Shown here piece after piece: positions 1 to 6,458 of a stretch of 17,169 bases of DNA. The first letter of the stretch is position 1. Each line of letters starts with the position of its first letter. The notes beneath the pieces were generated by a model. The model saw nothing but the letters and a program-made list of their open reading frames with translations. It ran no database searches and had not been told where the DNA came from. The translations under genes were made by a program, and so were the position numbers. The DNA is taken from positions 16,863 to 34,031 of the forward strand of contig DIOT01000044.1 of NCBI GenBank assembly GCA_002426195.1, written 5' to 3'. This DNA comes from Bacteroidales bacterium UBA5507 (GTDB lineage Bacteria > Bacteroidota > Bacteroidia > Bacteroidales > Lentimicrobiaceae).

Positions 1-111
1 CTGTACACAGCATTAATTTTCCAATCCATGATCTAACGAAGCTTTCAAAACATGTTGACTATAGGAATTAGATGCTGATCATTTAGAATTTTTCCCCTCA
101 TTATAACACAT

Positions 112-140
112 AGAGGTTATAATCTCGCATTATAACCTCT
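112..140. repeat. 12-bp perfect palindrome with 5-nt spacer
   Basis: The arm AGAGGTTATAAT (112-123) and its exact complement ATTATAACCTCT (129-140) are separated by CTCGC. The core TTATAAC also occurs singly just to the left (101-107), and GTTATA occurs just to the right (145-150). There are thus four copies of one motif in alternating orientation within 50 bp. There is no U-run after either arm, so an intrinsic terminator is unlikely. A dyad operator for a small HTH or antitoxin-like regulator is the alternative I favour. Confidence 0.6.
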
Positions 141-453
141 TAAAGTTATACTTTGATAATTCAGCTATATTTCAGCCTTTTATCGATCAACCTTTTATAG
201 CTAATATCATTCATCAGGATCCAACTTACTGGCAGCTTTCATTAAATCCATGATTATAGCCCACTTTTTAACTCCAAATTAGAATGTTCTATGGCTTCAG
301 CATTTGACCTGAAAGTAACTCTGCACGTCCTCTTCTGCTCAGGAGTAAGACTTCACAACAAGGTGATAATGATGCCATTAGTGAATGTAAAATTATCCTA
401 CTTCTTGGACTTAATTTCGAACATTTATATTCAAATTATCAAGTAAAATTTAA

Positions 454-461
454 TATATTTG
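454..461 (+). promoter_or_regulatory. Bacteroidota-type -7 promoter element
   Basis: TATATTTG fits the Bacteroidota -7 consensus TAnnTTTG exactly and lies 19 bases before the ATG at 481. No clear TTTG -33 box is present at the usual distance; the upstream stretch is simply A+T-rich. The resulting leader would be only about a dozen bases. Confidence 0.35.
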
Positions 462-480
462 TGTAGCTATCATAAATGTT

Positions 481-915
481 ATGACAAAAGATGAAGTAAA
501 GGACTACCGAAGCATTCTTGATAAAGAATACATGGATAAGGACACTGAAATCGACTCTTCTATCAGTTACATATCAGCCGGGGCACTTGGATTGGTACTT
601 TCTATCAATGACAAGTTTATCATCATTAAGACTGCCGGCTTTAAAGGATTCCTGATAGCTAGTCTAATCTTACTACTGGCAGCTTTAATCCTGATTATTG
701 TACGAAAAATGATTACCAGTAAGCACGATATAAAGATGCTTAACTACCTGACTGAGATCAAGGATGGTGCCAACGAAGAACAAGAGCTTAAACTCCTCGA
801 TCTTTATAATGAGTGCGACACCCAGCTAAGTATTATCAGAACAATAGCAATAGCATGTTTACTAATAGGAATAGCATTTGAAGTTACATTCTTTATTATC
901 AACTTCTTTAAATAA
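481..915 (+). CDS. Small three-helix membrane protein
   Basis: This 144-aa protein is of no family I can name with certainty. The N-terminal 25 residues are charged. Hydrophobic segments lie at about 28-50 (weaker), 55-76 (strong, rich in Leu, Ile and Ala) and 118-142 (strong), and a charged, probably cytosolic helical linker sits at 77-117. Size and layout recall SLATT-like pore-forming effectors of defence systems, but I see no diagnostic motif. A TATATTTG element lies just upstream. Two very short proline-rich ORFs follow at 7 and 33 bases spacing and are probably co-transcribed. Its place beside AbiH, KAP and CBASS genes suggests a defence or toxin role; this is inference from position only. 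Confidence 0.75.
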   Translation: MTKDEVKDYRSILDKEYMDKDTEIDSSISYISAGALGLVLSINDKFIIIKTAGFKGFLIASLILLLAALILIIVRKMITSKHDIKMLNYLTEIKDGANEEQELKLLDLYNECDTQLSIIRTIAIACLLIGIAFEVTFFIINFFK

Positions 916-921
916 AACAAC

Positions 922-1053
922 ATGAAAATTTCAGAACACGGCCTTCAAAAGGTACCACCGCCTCCTTTACCAATAAGAAAGGACAAACCTATGCCTCCAA
1001 AACAAAAAGGATCACCCACTCCTCCCCCAATTATAGATCCGAGGAAGAAATAA
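922..1053 (+). CDS. Proline-rich microprotein 1
   Basis: This 43-aa ORF opens seven bases after the membrane-protein stop. It is very rich in proline and lysine, with runs such as VPPPPLPIRK and PTPPPIIDPRKK, and has no hydrophobic segment. Its composition matches the next small ORF, which has PVPPPIRKYPERK. Two adjacent short frames sharing a PPPxIRK-like motif are unlikely by chance, so I think both are translated. Function is unknown. Polyproline peptides of this kind could bind an SH3-like or other domain of a neighbouring protein. Confidence 0.5.
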   Translation: MKISEHGLQKVPPPPLPIRKDKPMPPKQKGSPTPPPIIDPRKK

Positions 1054-1086
1054 GTTACCAATAATCAACGTAACGACATTAATAAG

Positions 1087-1212
1087 ATGGAAAAGAAACT
1101 TCCATTTCTATGCGACTTATTGTCTTCTGAACCTGAAAGAAGAGCGCCTGTGCCACCACCAATCAGGAAATACCCTGAGCGTAAAGAACCGCCAGTTGAA
1201 AAGAAGGATTGA
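1087..1212 (+). CDS. Proline-rich microprotein 2
   Basis: This 41-aa ORF lies 33 bases after proline-rich microprotein 1. The N-terminal half is mixed (MEKKLPFLCDLLSSEPERR). The C-terminal half is Pro/Lys/Glu-rich with PVPPPIRKYPERKEPP. It appears to be a diverged paralogue of the upstream peptide. No ribosome-binding site is evident, as for most genes here. No known family comes to mind. Confidence 0.45.
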   Translation: MEKKLPFLCDLLSSEPERRAPVPPPIRKYPERKEPPVEKKD

Positions 1213-1329
1213 AAGTCAACTAAAAACTAAACACCCATTTTAAAATCTACATATTAAAGCCACTGGCTGATTCTTTTGGTAAATTGATGAAGCGATTAGC
1301 ATGTTGAATTATTGTCAATATTTATATTA

Positions 1330-2424
1330 ATGTCTATGAATCAAGTTGTACTCATTGGTAATGGTTTTGATCTTGCACACGGCCTGAAAACAAGTTATTC
1401 AGATTTTATTCTTTGGTATTTTAAGGAAGTTGCTACACTATTCAACCAAAGTGGATTTTATGAAGATCCATTAGTTTCCATACATCAAATATATCAAAGA
1501 CGACATTTTAATGAAGCATCATTTTATAAGCTCAGTGAAGTTTTAAAGTACCTGAGTAATGAAGAAATTGATTTTCGATATATTTCAGAGTTCTTTAGAA
1601 CAATCGTATCCCGGAATATTAAGTACAATTGGGTAGATATAGAGTACTTATATTATCAAGAACTTCTTCGGCATTTCAAAATAATTGAAAAGCCAGGAAT
1701 TAGTGAGACTAGAATTGATGATTTTAAAACTACCTTAAAGCAAATCAATAATTGTCTGGATAATTTAAGTAAATCTCTAGTTAATTATTTATCGACCATT
1801 TCTGTTGGTTCCAATATTAAGTTAGATACAATACAAGAACATTTCACCAACATTGAGAAAGAACAACTAAAAACAAAAGGATCAATCTTACTGCTTAACT
1901 TTAATTATACTTCCGTTGCAGATTTATATTTCATGCACTCTTCTCATAAAAACGTATATAAAAAGATTGACATCCATGGTTCTATTTCTGATAAATCAAA
2001 CCCCATAATTTTTGGCTACGGTGATGATATGGAGCCTAATTTCCAGAAGTTGGTAAATTTCAACGATAATGAAATTATGTTACACATGAAGTCAATAAAT
2101 TATTTTAAGACACTAAATTACAATTCTTTAATGAGTTATTTAGAGTCTGATGGTTTCGTTGTTAACATAATGGGACATTCATGTGGATTATCTGATAGAT
2201 TACTTTTAAACAGAATATTTGAACACACTAACTGTAGAAAAATCAAAATTTTCTATCATCAAATAGATATTGAAAGAAACGATTATACTAATAAAACAAT
2301 TGAGATTTTTCGCCATTTTAAAAATATAGTAATTGCACAGGAAAGGATTGTGTCTTTCCCAAATTCTAAACCTCTTGTACCAATTAGGATTCCAGTTTTA
2401 GAGCCACTCGTTGATGTGAATTAG
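1330..2424 (+). CDS. AbiH-family abortive infection protein
   Basis: The N-terminus NQVVLIGNGFDLAHGLKTSY is the hallmark of the AbiH family (phage abortive infection, first known from lactococcal plasmids; the biochemical activity is not settled). Length of about 364 aa suits the family. A C-terminal stretch VVNIMGHSCGLSDRLLLNRIFE carries the second conserved element (GHSxGxxD-like). The frame is open from a TTG at 1312, but AbiH proteins begin directly before the GNGFD motif, so ATG 1330 or ATG 1336 is the likely start. The KAP ATPase gene starts 38 bases downstream on the same strand, which suggests one transcript and a joint role. Predicted soluble. Family call is strong; phage specificity cannot be read. 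Confidence 0.9.
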   Translation: MSMNQVVLIGNGFDLAHGLKTSYSDFILWYFKEVATLFNQSGFYEDPLVSIHQIYQRRHFNEASFYKLSEVLKYLSNEEIDFRYISEFFRTIVSRNIKYNWVDIEYLYYQELLRHFKIIEKPGISETRIDDFKTTLKQINNCLDNLSKSLVNYLSTISVGSNIKLDTIQEHFTNIEKEQLKTKGSILLLNFNYTSVADLYFMHSSHKNVYKKIDIHGSISDKSNPIIFGYGDDMEPNFQKLVNFNDNEIMLHMKSINYFKTLNYNSLMSYLESDGFVVNIMGHSCGLSDRLLLNRIFEHTNCRKIKIFYHQIDIERNDYTNKTIEIFRHFKNIVIAQERIVSFPNSKPLVPIRIPVLEPLVDVN

Positions 2425-2462
2425 TTTTTCTCAGTTCAAACTTCATTATACATTTCTCAACC

Positions 2463-3716
2463 ATGACCATTCCATTATGTCATCTCGACATCACAAAAAA
2501 AATAACAAAGGAGGATCCCTTTGAACCTTGTAAACTCAATAGAAAAAAGTATGCACAAATTTTGACTGATTCGCTTAATATTTCGCAGGATGGTTTTGTT
2601 CTAGCCCTAAATAATGAATGGGGCACTGGTAAAACTACTTTTTTAAAAATGTGGCAAGCCTACCTTGAAAGTCAGAGTTTTAAGACTCTATATTTTAATG
2701 CTTGGGAGAATGATCCAGAAGAAGATGTGTTACTCTCGCTTATCTCTGAATTTATTAATATTAACAAATCCAGTAATAAATATTTTACTAAACTTTTAAA
2801 TTGTGCAGAACCTTTATCAATGTCAGGTTTAGCAAAAGTTTCTAATGCCATATCTTCCGGCTCATTTGATAGTGAAGCTATGCGAGTGTTATTTTCATTA
2901 ATTGGTACTTCAATTTCAATAAGTATTGAGAACCGTGTTAAAGAAATATCTCAAAGAAAAAAATCTGTAACAGCCTTTAAAAAAGCATTAGAAGTTTATG
3001 TTAAAAGCAAAAGTAAGAAGAAGTTTGTACTTATAGTTGATGAATTAGATAGATGTAAACCATCGTATGCAGTTAAGGTTCTTGAAACTATTAAGCATTT
3101 GTTTGTTGTCCCTGGGATTGTATTTGTACTTGGGATTGACAAACAACAATTGTGCACAGCCATCAGAGGATATTATGGGTGTAATTCGTTTAATGCAGAA
3201 GAATATCTAAAGCGATTTATTGATATTGAATACAGTTTACCATGCCCAGCTTCAATAGAATTCACAAATTATCTATTGGATTATTACAAGTACTCAGAAT
3301 TCATAAATAGTAAATCAAGATGGGAAAACACAAAAACAAAGCAAGAAGTTGATGACTTTTATACATTTACAAGATCACTATTCACATTAAAAAACGTCTC
3401 ATTAAGAAATCAAGAAAGAATACTCGGTCATGCAAGATTAGCAATTACAAGTGTTCCTGTGAATCACTATATCTATCCTGAATTATTTATTTATCTGATT
3501 TTTTTAAGAATCACACATAATACCTTATACTGCAAGATACGTGATTCAGAACTTAATATTAAGGAATTAATAGAAAGTATCGATAAAATTCTTCCTGACA
3601 AAATTGAATCACCAGACCTTTATATTTTTCTTCTTAACAGGTTAATTTACATGTATAACCTTTCAAGAGGAGTTCAAAAAGAAGAATTATTCATAGATAA
3701 CGTACGGTTTCATTGA
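2463..3716 (+). CDS. KAP-family P-loop NTPase
   Basis: This 417-aa protein has a Walker A motif NEWGTGKTTF (K57), the KAP signature AWENDPEED at about 80-88, and a Walker B FVLIVDELDRCKP (D193-E194) followed by the family's conserved arginine/cysteine. KAP NTPases often carry transmembrane helices between Walker A and B. Here only a weakly hydrophobic patch (about 142-156) is visible, so membrane attachment is doubtful. KAP proteins are frequent in bacterial defence islands, and the tight spacing after the AbiH gene suggests a two-gene system in which the ATPase senses infection or controls AbiH. The C-terminal half has no recognised domain. Confidence 0.85.
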   Translation: MTIPLCHLDITKKITKEDPFEPCKLNRKKYAQILTDSLNISQDGFVLALNNEWGTGKTTFLKMWQAYLESQSFKTLYFNAWENDPEEDVLLSLISEFININKSSNKYFTKLLNCAEPLSMSGLAKVSNAISSGSFDSEAMRVLFSLIGTSISISIENRVKEISQRKKSVTAFKKALEVYVKSKSKKKFVLIVDELDRCKPSYAVKVLETIKHLFVVPGIVFVLGIDKQQLCTAIRGYYGCNSFNAEEYLKRFIDIEYSLPCPASIEFTNYLLDYYKYSEFINSKSRWENTKTKQEVDDFYTFTRSLFTLKNVSLRNQERILGHARLAITSVPVNHYIYPELFIYLIFLRITHNTLYCKIRDSELNIKELIESIDKILPDKIESPDLYIFLLNRLIYMYNLSRGVQKEELFIDNVRFH

Positions 3717-3841
3717 ATATTCGTATGGATCCATTTATCAAACGTTATACGGGATATTGATAAGTATGCTTACATTGCTACCCTATAATCCGTACATGGT
3801 ATTCCAAAGCATGCACATTCATCACTAATCTCCGGCACATT

Positions 3842-4603
3842 ATGGCATTTGATTTCAAAGGGAAAACAACTGACTTCCTCACTATATTCAAACCTGCAAA
3901 AGGATATTTCATTACACCAATCCTCATTAACATCAATCTGCTGGTCTTTATTGCCATGGCAATATCGGGAGTTAATATACTTCAACCCGAAAACCAGGAT
4001 TTATTAAACTGGGGCGCTAACCTCAGACCTATGGTGGCCGAAGGACAAAGGTGGAGATTGTTAACGGCCTGTTTCCTGCATATCGGCATATTACACCTGC
4101 TGCTGAATATGTATGCTCTGCATTTCATAGGATCAGTACTCGAACCGTATCTTGGAAAAGCAAGATTTCTGGCAACCTATCTGATTCTGGGAATTGCCGG
4201 TAATCTTACAAGTATATGGTGGTTTCAATCCACTATAAGTGCAGGCGCTTCGGGCGCGATATTCGGATTGTACGGAACCTTTCTGGCTTTATTAACCACC
4301 AACCTCATTGATAAATCAGTAAAAACATCCATAATACCCGGCATTATATTCTTTATTGCTTACAATGTATTTTACGGACTACGGACAAACAGCGGAATTG
4401 ACAATGCCACTCACCTTGGCGGACTTTTTTGTGGAATTATAATTGGCTATGCATGGTACCCATGTTTGAAACAGTATGAAAATACGAGGATGAAATATTC
4501 TACAATAATGGTTTTGTCGATTGTTTTACTGGTTTCATCAATCATAGTATTCCCAGTTTGTCTCCATGGAGTCGATGGCACTCGAAGTTTTCCAACTACC
4601 TGA
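3842..4603 (+). CDS. Rhomboid intramembrane serine protease (tail frameshifted)
   Basis: This 253-aa protein has about six membrane helices. The catalytic serine is S137 in GASGAIFG and the catalytic histidine is H191 in NATHLGG. The conserved FLHIGILHLLLNMYAL segment supplies H80, H85 and N89 of the oxyanion region. The catalytic core therefore looks intact. After the last helix (SSIIVF) the frame runs into an unrelated 14-residue tail and stops. The expected soluble tail (QFVSMESMALEVF...) continues in the +1-shifted frame as the next ORF, so a small deletion or insertion near 4550-4562 probably split one gene. The enzyme would cleave membrane proteins within the bilayer; the substrate is unknown. 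Confidence 0.85.
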   Translation: MAFDFKGKTTDFLTIFKPAKGYFITPILININLLVFIAMAISGVNILQPENQDLLNWGANLRPMVAEGQRWRLLTACFLHIGILHLLLNMYALHFIGSVLEPYLGKARFLATYLILGIAGNLTSIWWFQSTISAGASGAIFGLYGTFLALLTTNLIDKSVKTSIIPGIIFFIAYNVFYGLRTNSGIDNATHLGGLFCGIIIGYAWYPCLKQYENTRMKYSTIMVLSIVLLVSSIIVFPVCLHGVDGTRSFPTT

Positions 4604-4883
4604 AGAAACCCCCAGGGAGAAAATCTTGTCGGAAATTAATAACCGGGGACTATATTACTGGAAAGAAAACATTAAGCTCCTCAACAGCTTCAAAGAACTT
4701 GATCTGCCGTGGTCGGTAAGAGTCAGAAACAAAAAGCTGATAAAATACTGTGAGCTCAGGATCAAAAGTTACAGACTCTTATACAAGGCCGTCGAAGAAG
4801 ATACTGACAAATACAAGGATGAGCTCAATCAATACAACCGGGAGTTAGAAGCAATCATCAGAGAACTTACGGGAAATCAATGA
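4566..4883 (+). CDS. Displaced C-terminal tail of rhomboid protease
   Basis: This 105-aa charged, helical protein overlaps the rhomboid gene by 38 bases in another frame. Upstream of its ATG the same frame reads YSQFVS before a stop at 4545. QFVSMESMALEVF followed by TPREKILSEINNRGLYYW resembles, from my memory of the family, the soluble tail of Bacteroidota rhomboids. I infer that it was once fused to the rhomboid. It may now be translated separately from ATG 4566 or 4575, by coupling to the rhomboid stop, or not at all. Its stop overlaps the next ATG (ATGA). Confidence 0.6.
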   Translation: MESMALEVFQLPEETPREKILSEINNRGLYYWKENIKLLNSFKELDLPWSVRVRNKKLIKYCELRIKSYRLLYKAVEEDTDKYKDELNQYNRELEAIIRELTGNQ

Positions 4884-5092
4884 GGTGGAAAGAAATACTT
4901 TAAGAGGACTTACTTATCACACCGGTAATTATAGTTATTACTATATTCCTGGTTTTCAGGGAAGTGGTTTGCTGGTACTTTAAAATAAATAAAAGACTGC
5001 AAACCCGGAAATTAATCCTCGAAACTCTGTTAAAAATTTATGAGAAAGAAGGCGGAGATGTAAACTGGGAAGAATTTAAGAAAGCATTATAA
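4880..5092 (+). pseudogene. Small single-pass membrane protein with in-frame stop
   Basis: A 71-codon frame starts with ATG overlapping the previous TGA (ATGA), the usual sign of translational coupling. It reads MRWKEIL, then TAA at 4901-4903. It continues in the same frame with a membrane helix (LITPVIIVITIFLVF), a basic stretch (WYFKINKRLQTRK) and an acidic end (EKEGGDVNWEEFKKAL) before TAA. The intact frame after the stop and the sensible topology point to one gene with a nonsense mutation at codon 8. No ATG follows the stop before the membrane helix. Alternatives are read-through or a non-ATG restart. Confidence 0.5.
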
Positions 5093-5178
5093 GTCCAAAT
5101 CCACTCACCTCATAAACCTCCTCATCATAGAGTAGAATCCCATGATAATCAGGGTATCTCTTCTTAAATGCAATTTTA
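5091..5178 (-). pseudogene. Remnant: C-terminus of an MBL-fold hydrolase gene
   Basis: Read on the minus strand, this stretch encodes AFKKRYPDYHGILLYDEEVY followed by EVSGFGL and a nearby stop (TAA at about 5073). It matches the end of the intact MBL hydrolase at 9360-10658 (EAFKKKFPDYCVILLKDKEV, then FEVKG). DNA similarity is also visible around TCTTCTTAAATGC. Upstream codons do not match the hydrolase, so only about 28 residues survive. It lies at the 3' side of CBASS 1, just as the intact copy lies at the 3' side of CBASS 2. Confidence 0.65.
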
Positions 5179-5232
5179 AAGAAATAAATAAAGCAAAGAG
5201 AAAAATAATGTCCCACCTCAACACAATATTAT

Positions 5233-5261
5233 TTTGATTAATCTTTTGCAGTATCTATTTG
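5233..5261 (+). promoter_or_regulatory. Possible promoter before the 56-aa ORF
   Basis: TTTG (5233-5236) and TCTATTTG (5254-5261, one mismatch to TAnnTTTG) are 17 bases apart, close to the Bacteroidota -33/-7 arrangement. They lie about 35 bases before ATG 5296. Weak in such A+T-rich DNA. Confidence 0.3.
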
Positions 5262-5295
5262 TTATTTAATAGATCATATTGAAAATAAAAGAGCT

Positions 5296-5466
5296 ATGTC
5301 AATTATAGTAATTGAGACACACGAAGATACAGGTGTTGAATGGGGAATATCATTCAATGGATATAATCCTGAACCTCCTGATTATTTTAAGATGGTTGAT
5401 CAAGAGACAGCTTTTAGAATAATGGAATACCTAAACAATTTAACTGTGAATTCCCCAGTCTCTTGA
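5296..5466 (+). CDS. 56-aa hypothetical acidic protein
   Basis: The short plus-strand ORF begins MSIIVIETHEDTGVEWGISF and continues with an NGYNPEPPDYF segment and an amphipathic helix near the end. Its composition looks protein-like (acidic, with Trp, Tyr and Phe) and a possible promoter lies upstream. It is convergent with CBASS 1, and its last 27 bases overlap the 3' end of the WYL-like gene on the other strand. I do not recognise a family. It could be a small regulator or a phage-type accessory protein; a chance ORF is possible. Confidence 0.45.
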   Translation: MSIIVIETHEDTGVEWGISFNGYNPEPPDYFKMVDQETAFRIMEYLNNLTVNSPVS

Positions 5467-5751
5467 AACGAACCAATTAGGTGGCCAAGTCACAAATTCA
5501 GATGGGTTGAAACTCTCATGAGTTTCTTCCATACTAACTATTTGGTTTGGTAATAAAGACAATACATGGCTGCCTTTATCACTTTCATAATCCCAAAAGT
5601 GAAACCTACTATCTTGATTTTTTGCTTTCCTACTTGGACCGTAATCCATTGGAGCTGTTAATCTAGTTAAGTGCTGACCATCTTCTTTTGAGTAAAAAGT
5701 TAATCTAATTTTTACTCTTGTGTTAATTGCATTTATAAAAGTGTTAAGCAT
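5440..5751 (-). CDS. Small WYL-like protein, CBASS 1 distal gene
   Basis: This 103-aa protein is the last gene of the CBASS 1 operon, 41 bases after the E2 gene. It opens with FINAINTRVKIRLTFYSKED, which resembles the first strand of WYL/Sm-like ligand-sensing domains (helix, then arginine/lysine-rich beta strand). The remaining beta-rich body has conserved-looking DYGPSR, FHFWDYES and LSLLPNQIVSMEE segments. There is no DNA-binding region, so it is not a standard WYL repressor. It may bind a nucleotide or regulate the system. The family name is an inference; membership of the operon is better supported. Confidence 0.7.
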   Translation of the reverse strand: MLNTFINAINTRVKIRLTFYSKEDGQHLTRLTAPMDYGPSRKAKNQDSRFHFWDYESDKGSHVLSLLPNQIVSMEETHESFNPSEFVTWPPNWFVSRDWGIHS

Positions 5752-5792
5752 AATGTAATAATTATAGATTAATAATGTGTGATAATACTCAA

Positions 5793-6458
5793 TTAGTTTC
5801 TATCAGTTCTAGCTAAAGTACTGATTAGTACATTTAGGAAATAATTTAATTCGTTATCGGATAATAAAACCAAATCAGATATTGCCTTTTTATGGCAATG
5901 CCTAAATTTCTTACCACTGCCACAAAAACAAGTATCTGTTCTTTCAACTCTTTGCCTCTCTTTCGCAAATGACAGTACTTTATGTAATGTATTAAGATCA
6001 CTACTTCCAACAATTTCTGATAAAGAATGGGCTATCCCTTTATTACCATGTGGTCTTTCTGTCAAGAAATATCCAAATGTCTCTCTATGTTTCTGATTAA
6101 AAAAATAGGGCACTACAATCGAGTCAATAAAACTTAGCAAGTTTATGCCTTTTCGACAAATAATGATCTCTTCAGGGGGTGCTTTTAAGCAACAATGACC
6201 ATCAGAATAAAAGTGCCAGTCAATATTTGGAATTATCCTTCCTCCTATCTCATATACGTGCGGAAAGTTACTTGGATATATTGTTGTAGGAATAATCCTG
6301 ATGGTGTATTTATCGATTAAAATCCCATGAGAACTTAGCAGTAATTCTCCCTCAAGACAAGGTGAGCCCTCATGCTCTGTTAATTTCAAACTCTCATGAG
6401 ACTTAATCGCTTCTTTGGCCTCTATTTCAAATCTTTGATAATTTTCTAACATCCCCAT
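5793..6458 (-). CDS. CBASS E2-like conjugation protein with SEC-C motif
   Basis: This 221-aa protein has an N-terminal E2-like (UBC) fold: a beta meander with YPSNFPHVYEIGGRIIP, then DWHFYSDGHCCLKAP, where C90 before Leu sits in the position of the E2 catalytic cysteine (C89 is adjacent). Residues 177-189 form a SEC-C zinc motif, CFCGSGKKFRHCHK (C177, C179, C188, H189). No E1 or JAB peptidase gene is nearby, so this matches type II-short CBASS, in which an E2 alone acts on the CD-NTase C-terminus. The start overlaps the CD-NTase stop by 13 bases (ATGGGGATGTTAG), indicating translational coupling; ATG 6452 is an alternative start. The SEC-C tail is unusual and may bind a partner. Confidence 0.85.
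   Translation of the reverse strand: MGMLENYQRFEIEAKEAIKSHESLKLTEHEGSPCLEGELLLSSHGILIDKYTIRIIPTTIYPSNFPHVYEIGGRIIPNIDWHFYSDGHCCLKAPPEEIIICRKGINLLSFIDSIVVPYFFNQKHRETFGYFLTERPHGNKGIAHSLSEIVGSSDLNTLHKVLSFAKERQRVERTDTCFCGSGKKFRHCHKKAISDLVLLSDNELNYFLNVLISTLARTDRN

Larger units (their letters stand above)
1..480. other. Gene-poor left flank
   Basis: No convincing coding region was found on either strand. Only short open frames are present, for example a minus-strand stretch around 210-260 of about 20 codons that ends in a stop and matches nothing I recognise. The stretch contains the palindrome at 112-140 and, at its right end, the likely promoter of the membrane-protein gene. It may be decayed sequence between two defence cassettes. 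Confidence 0.5.

Noticed and set aside
3770..3985. Minus-strand 71-codon ORF
   Set aside because: It overlaps the start of the rhomboid gene in antisense and has no recognisable features; a shadow frame.
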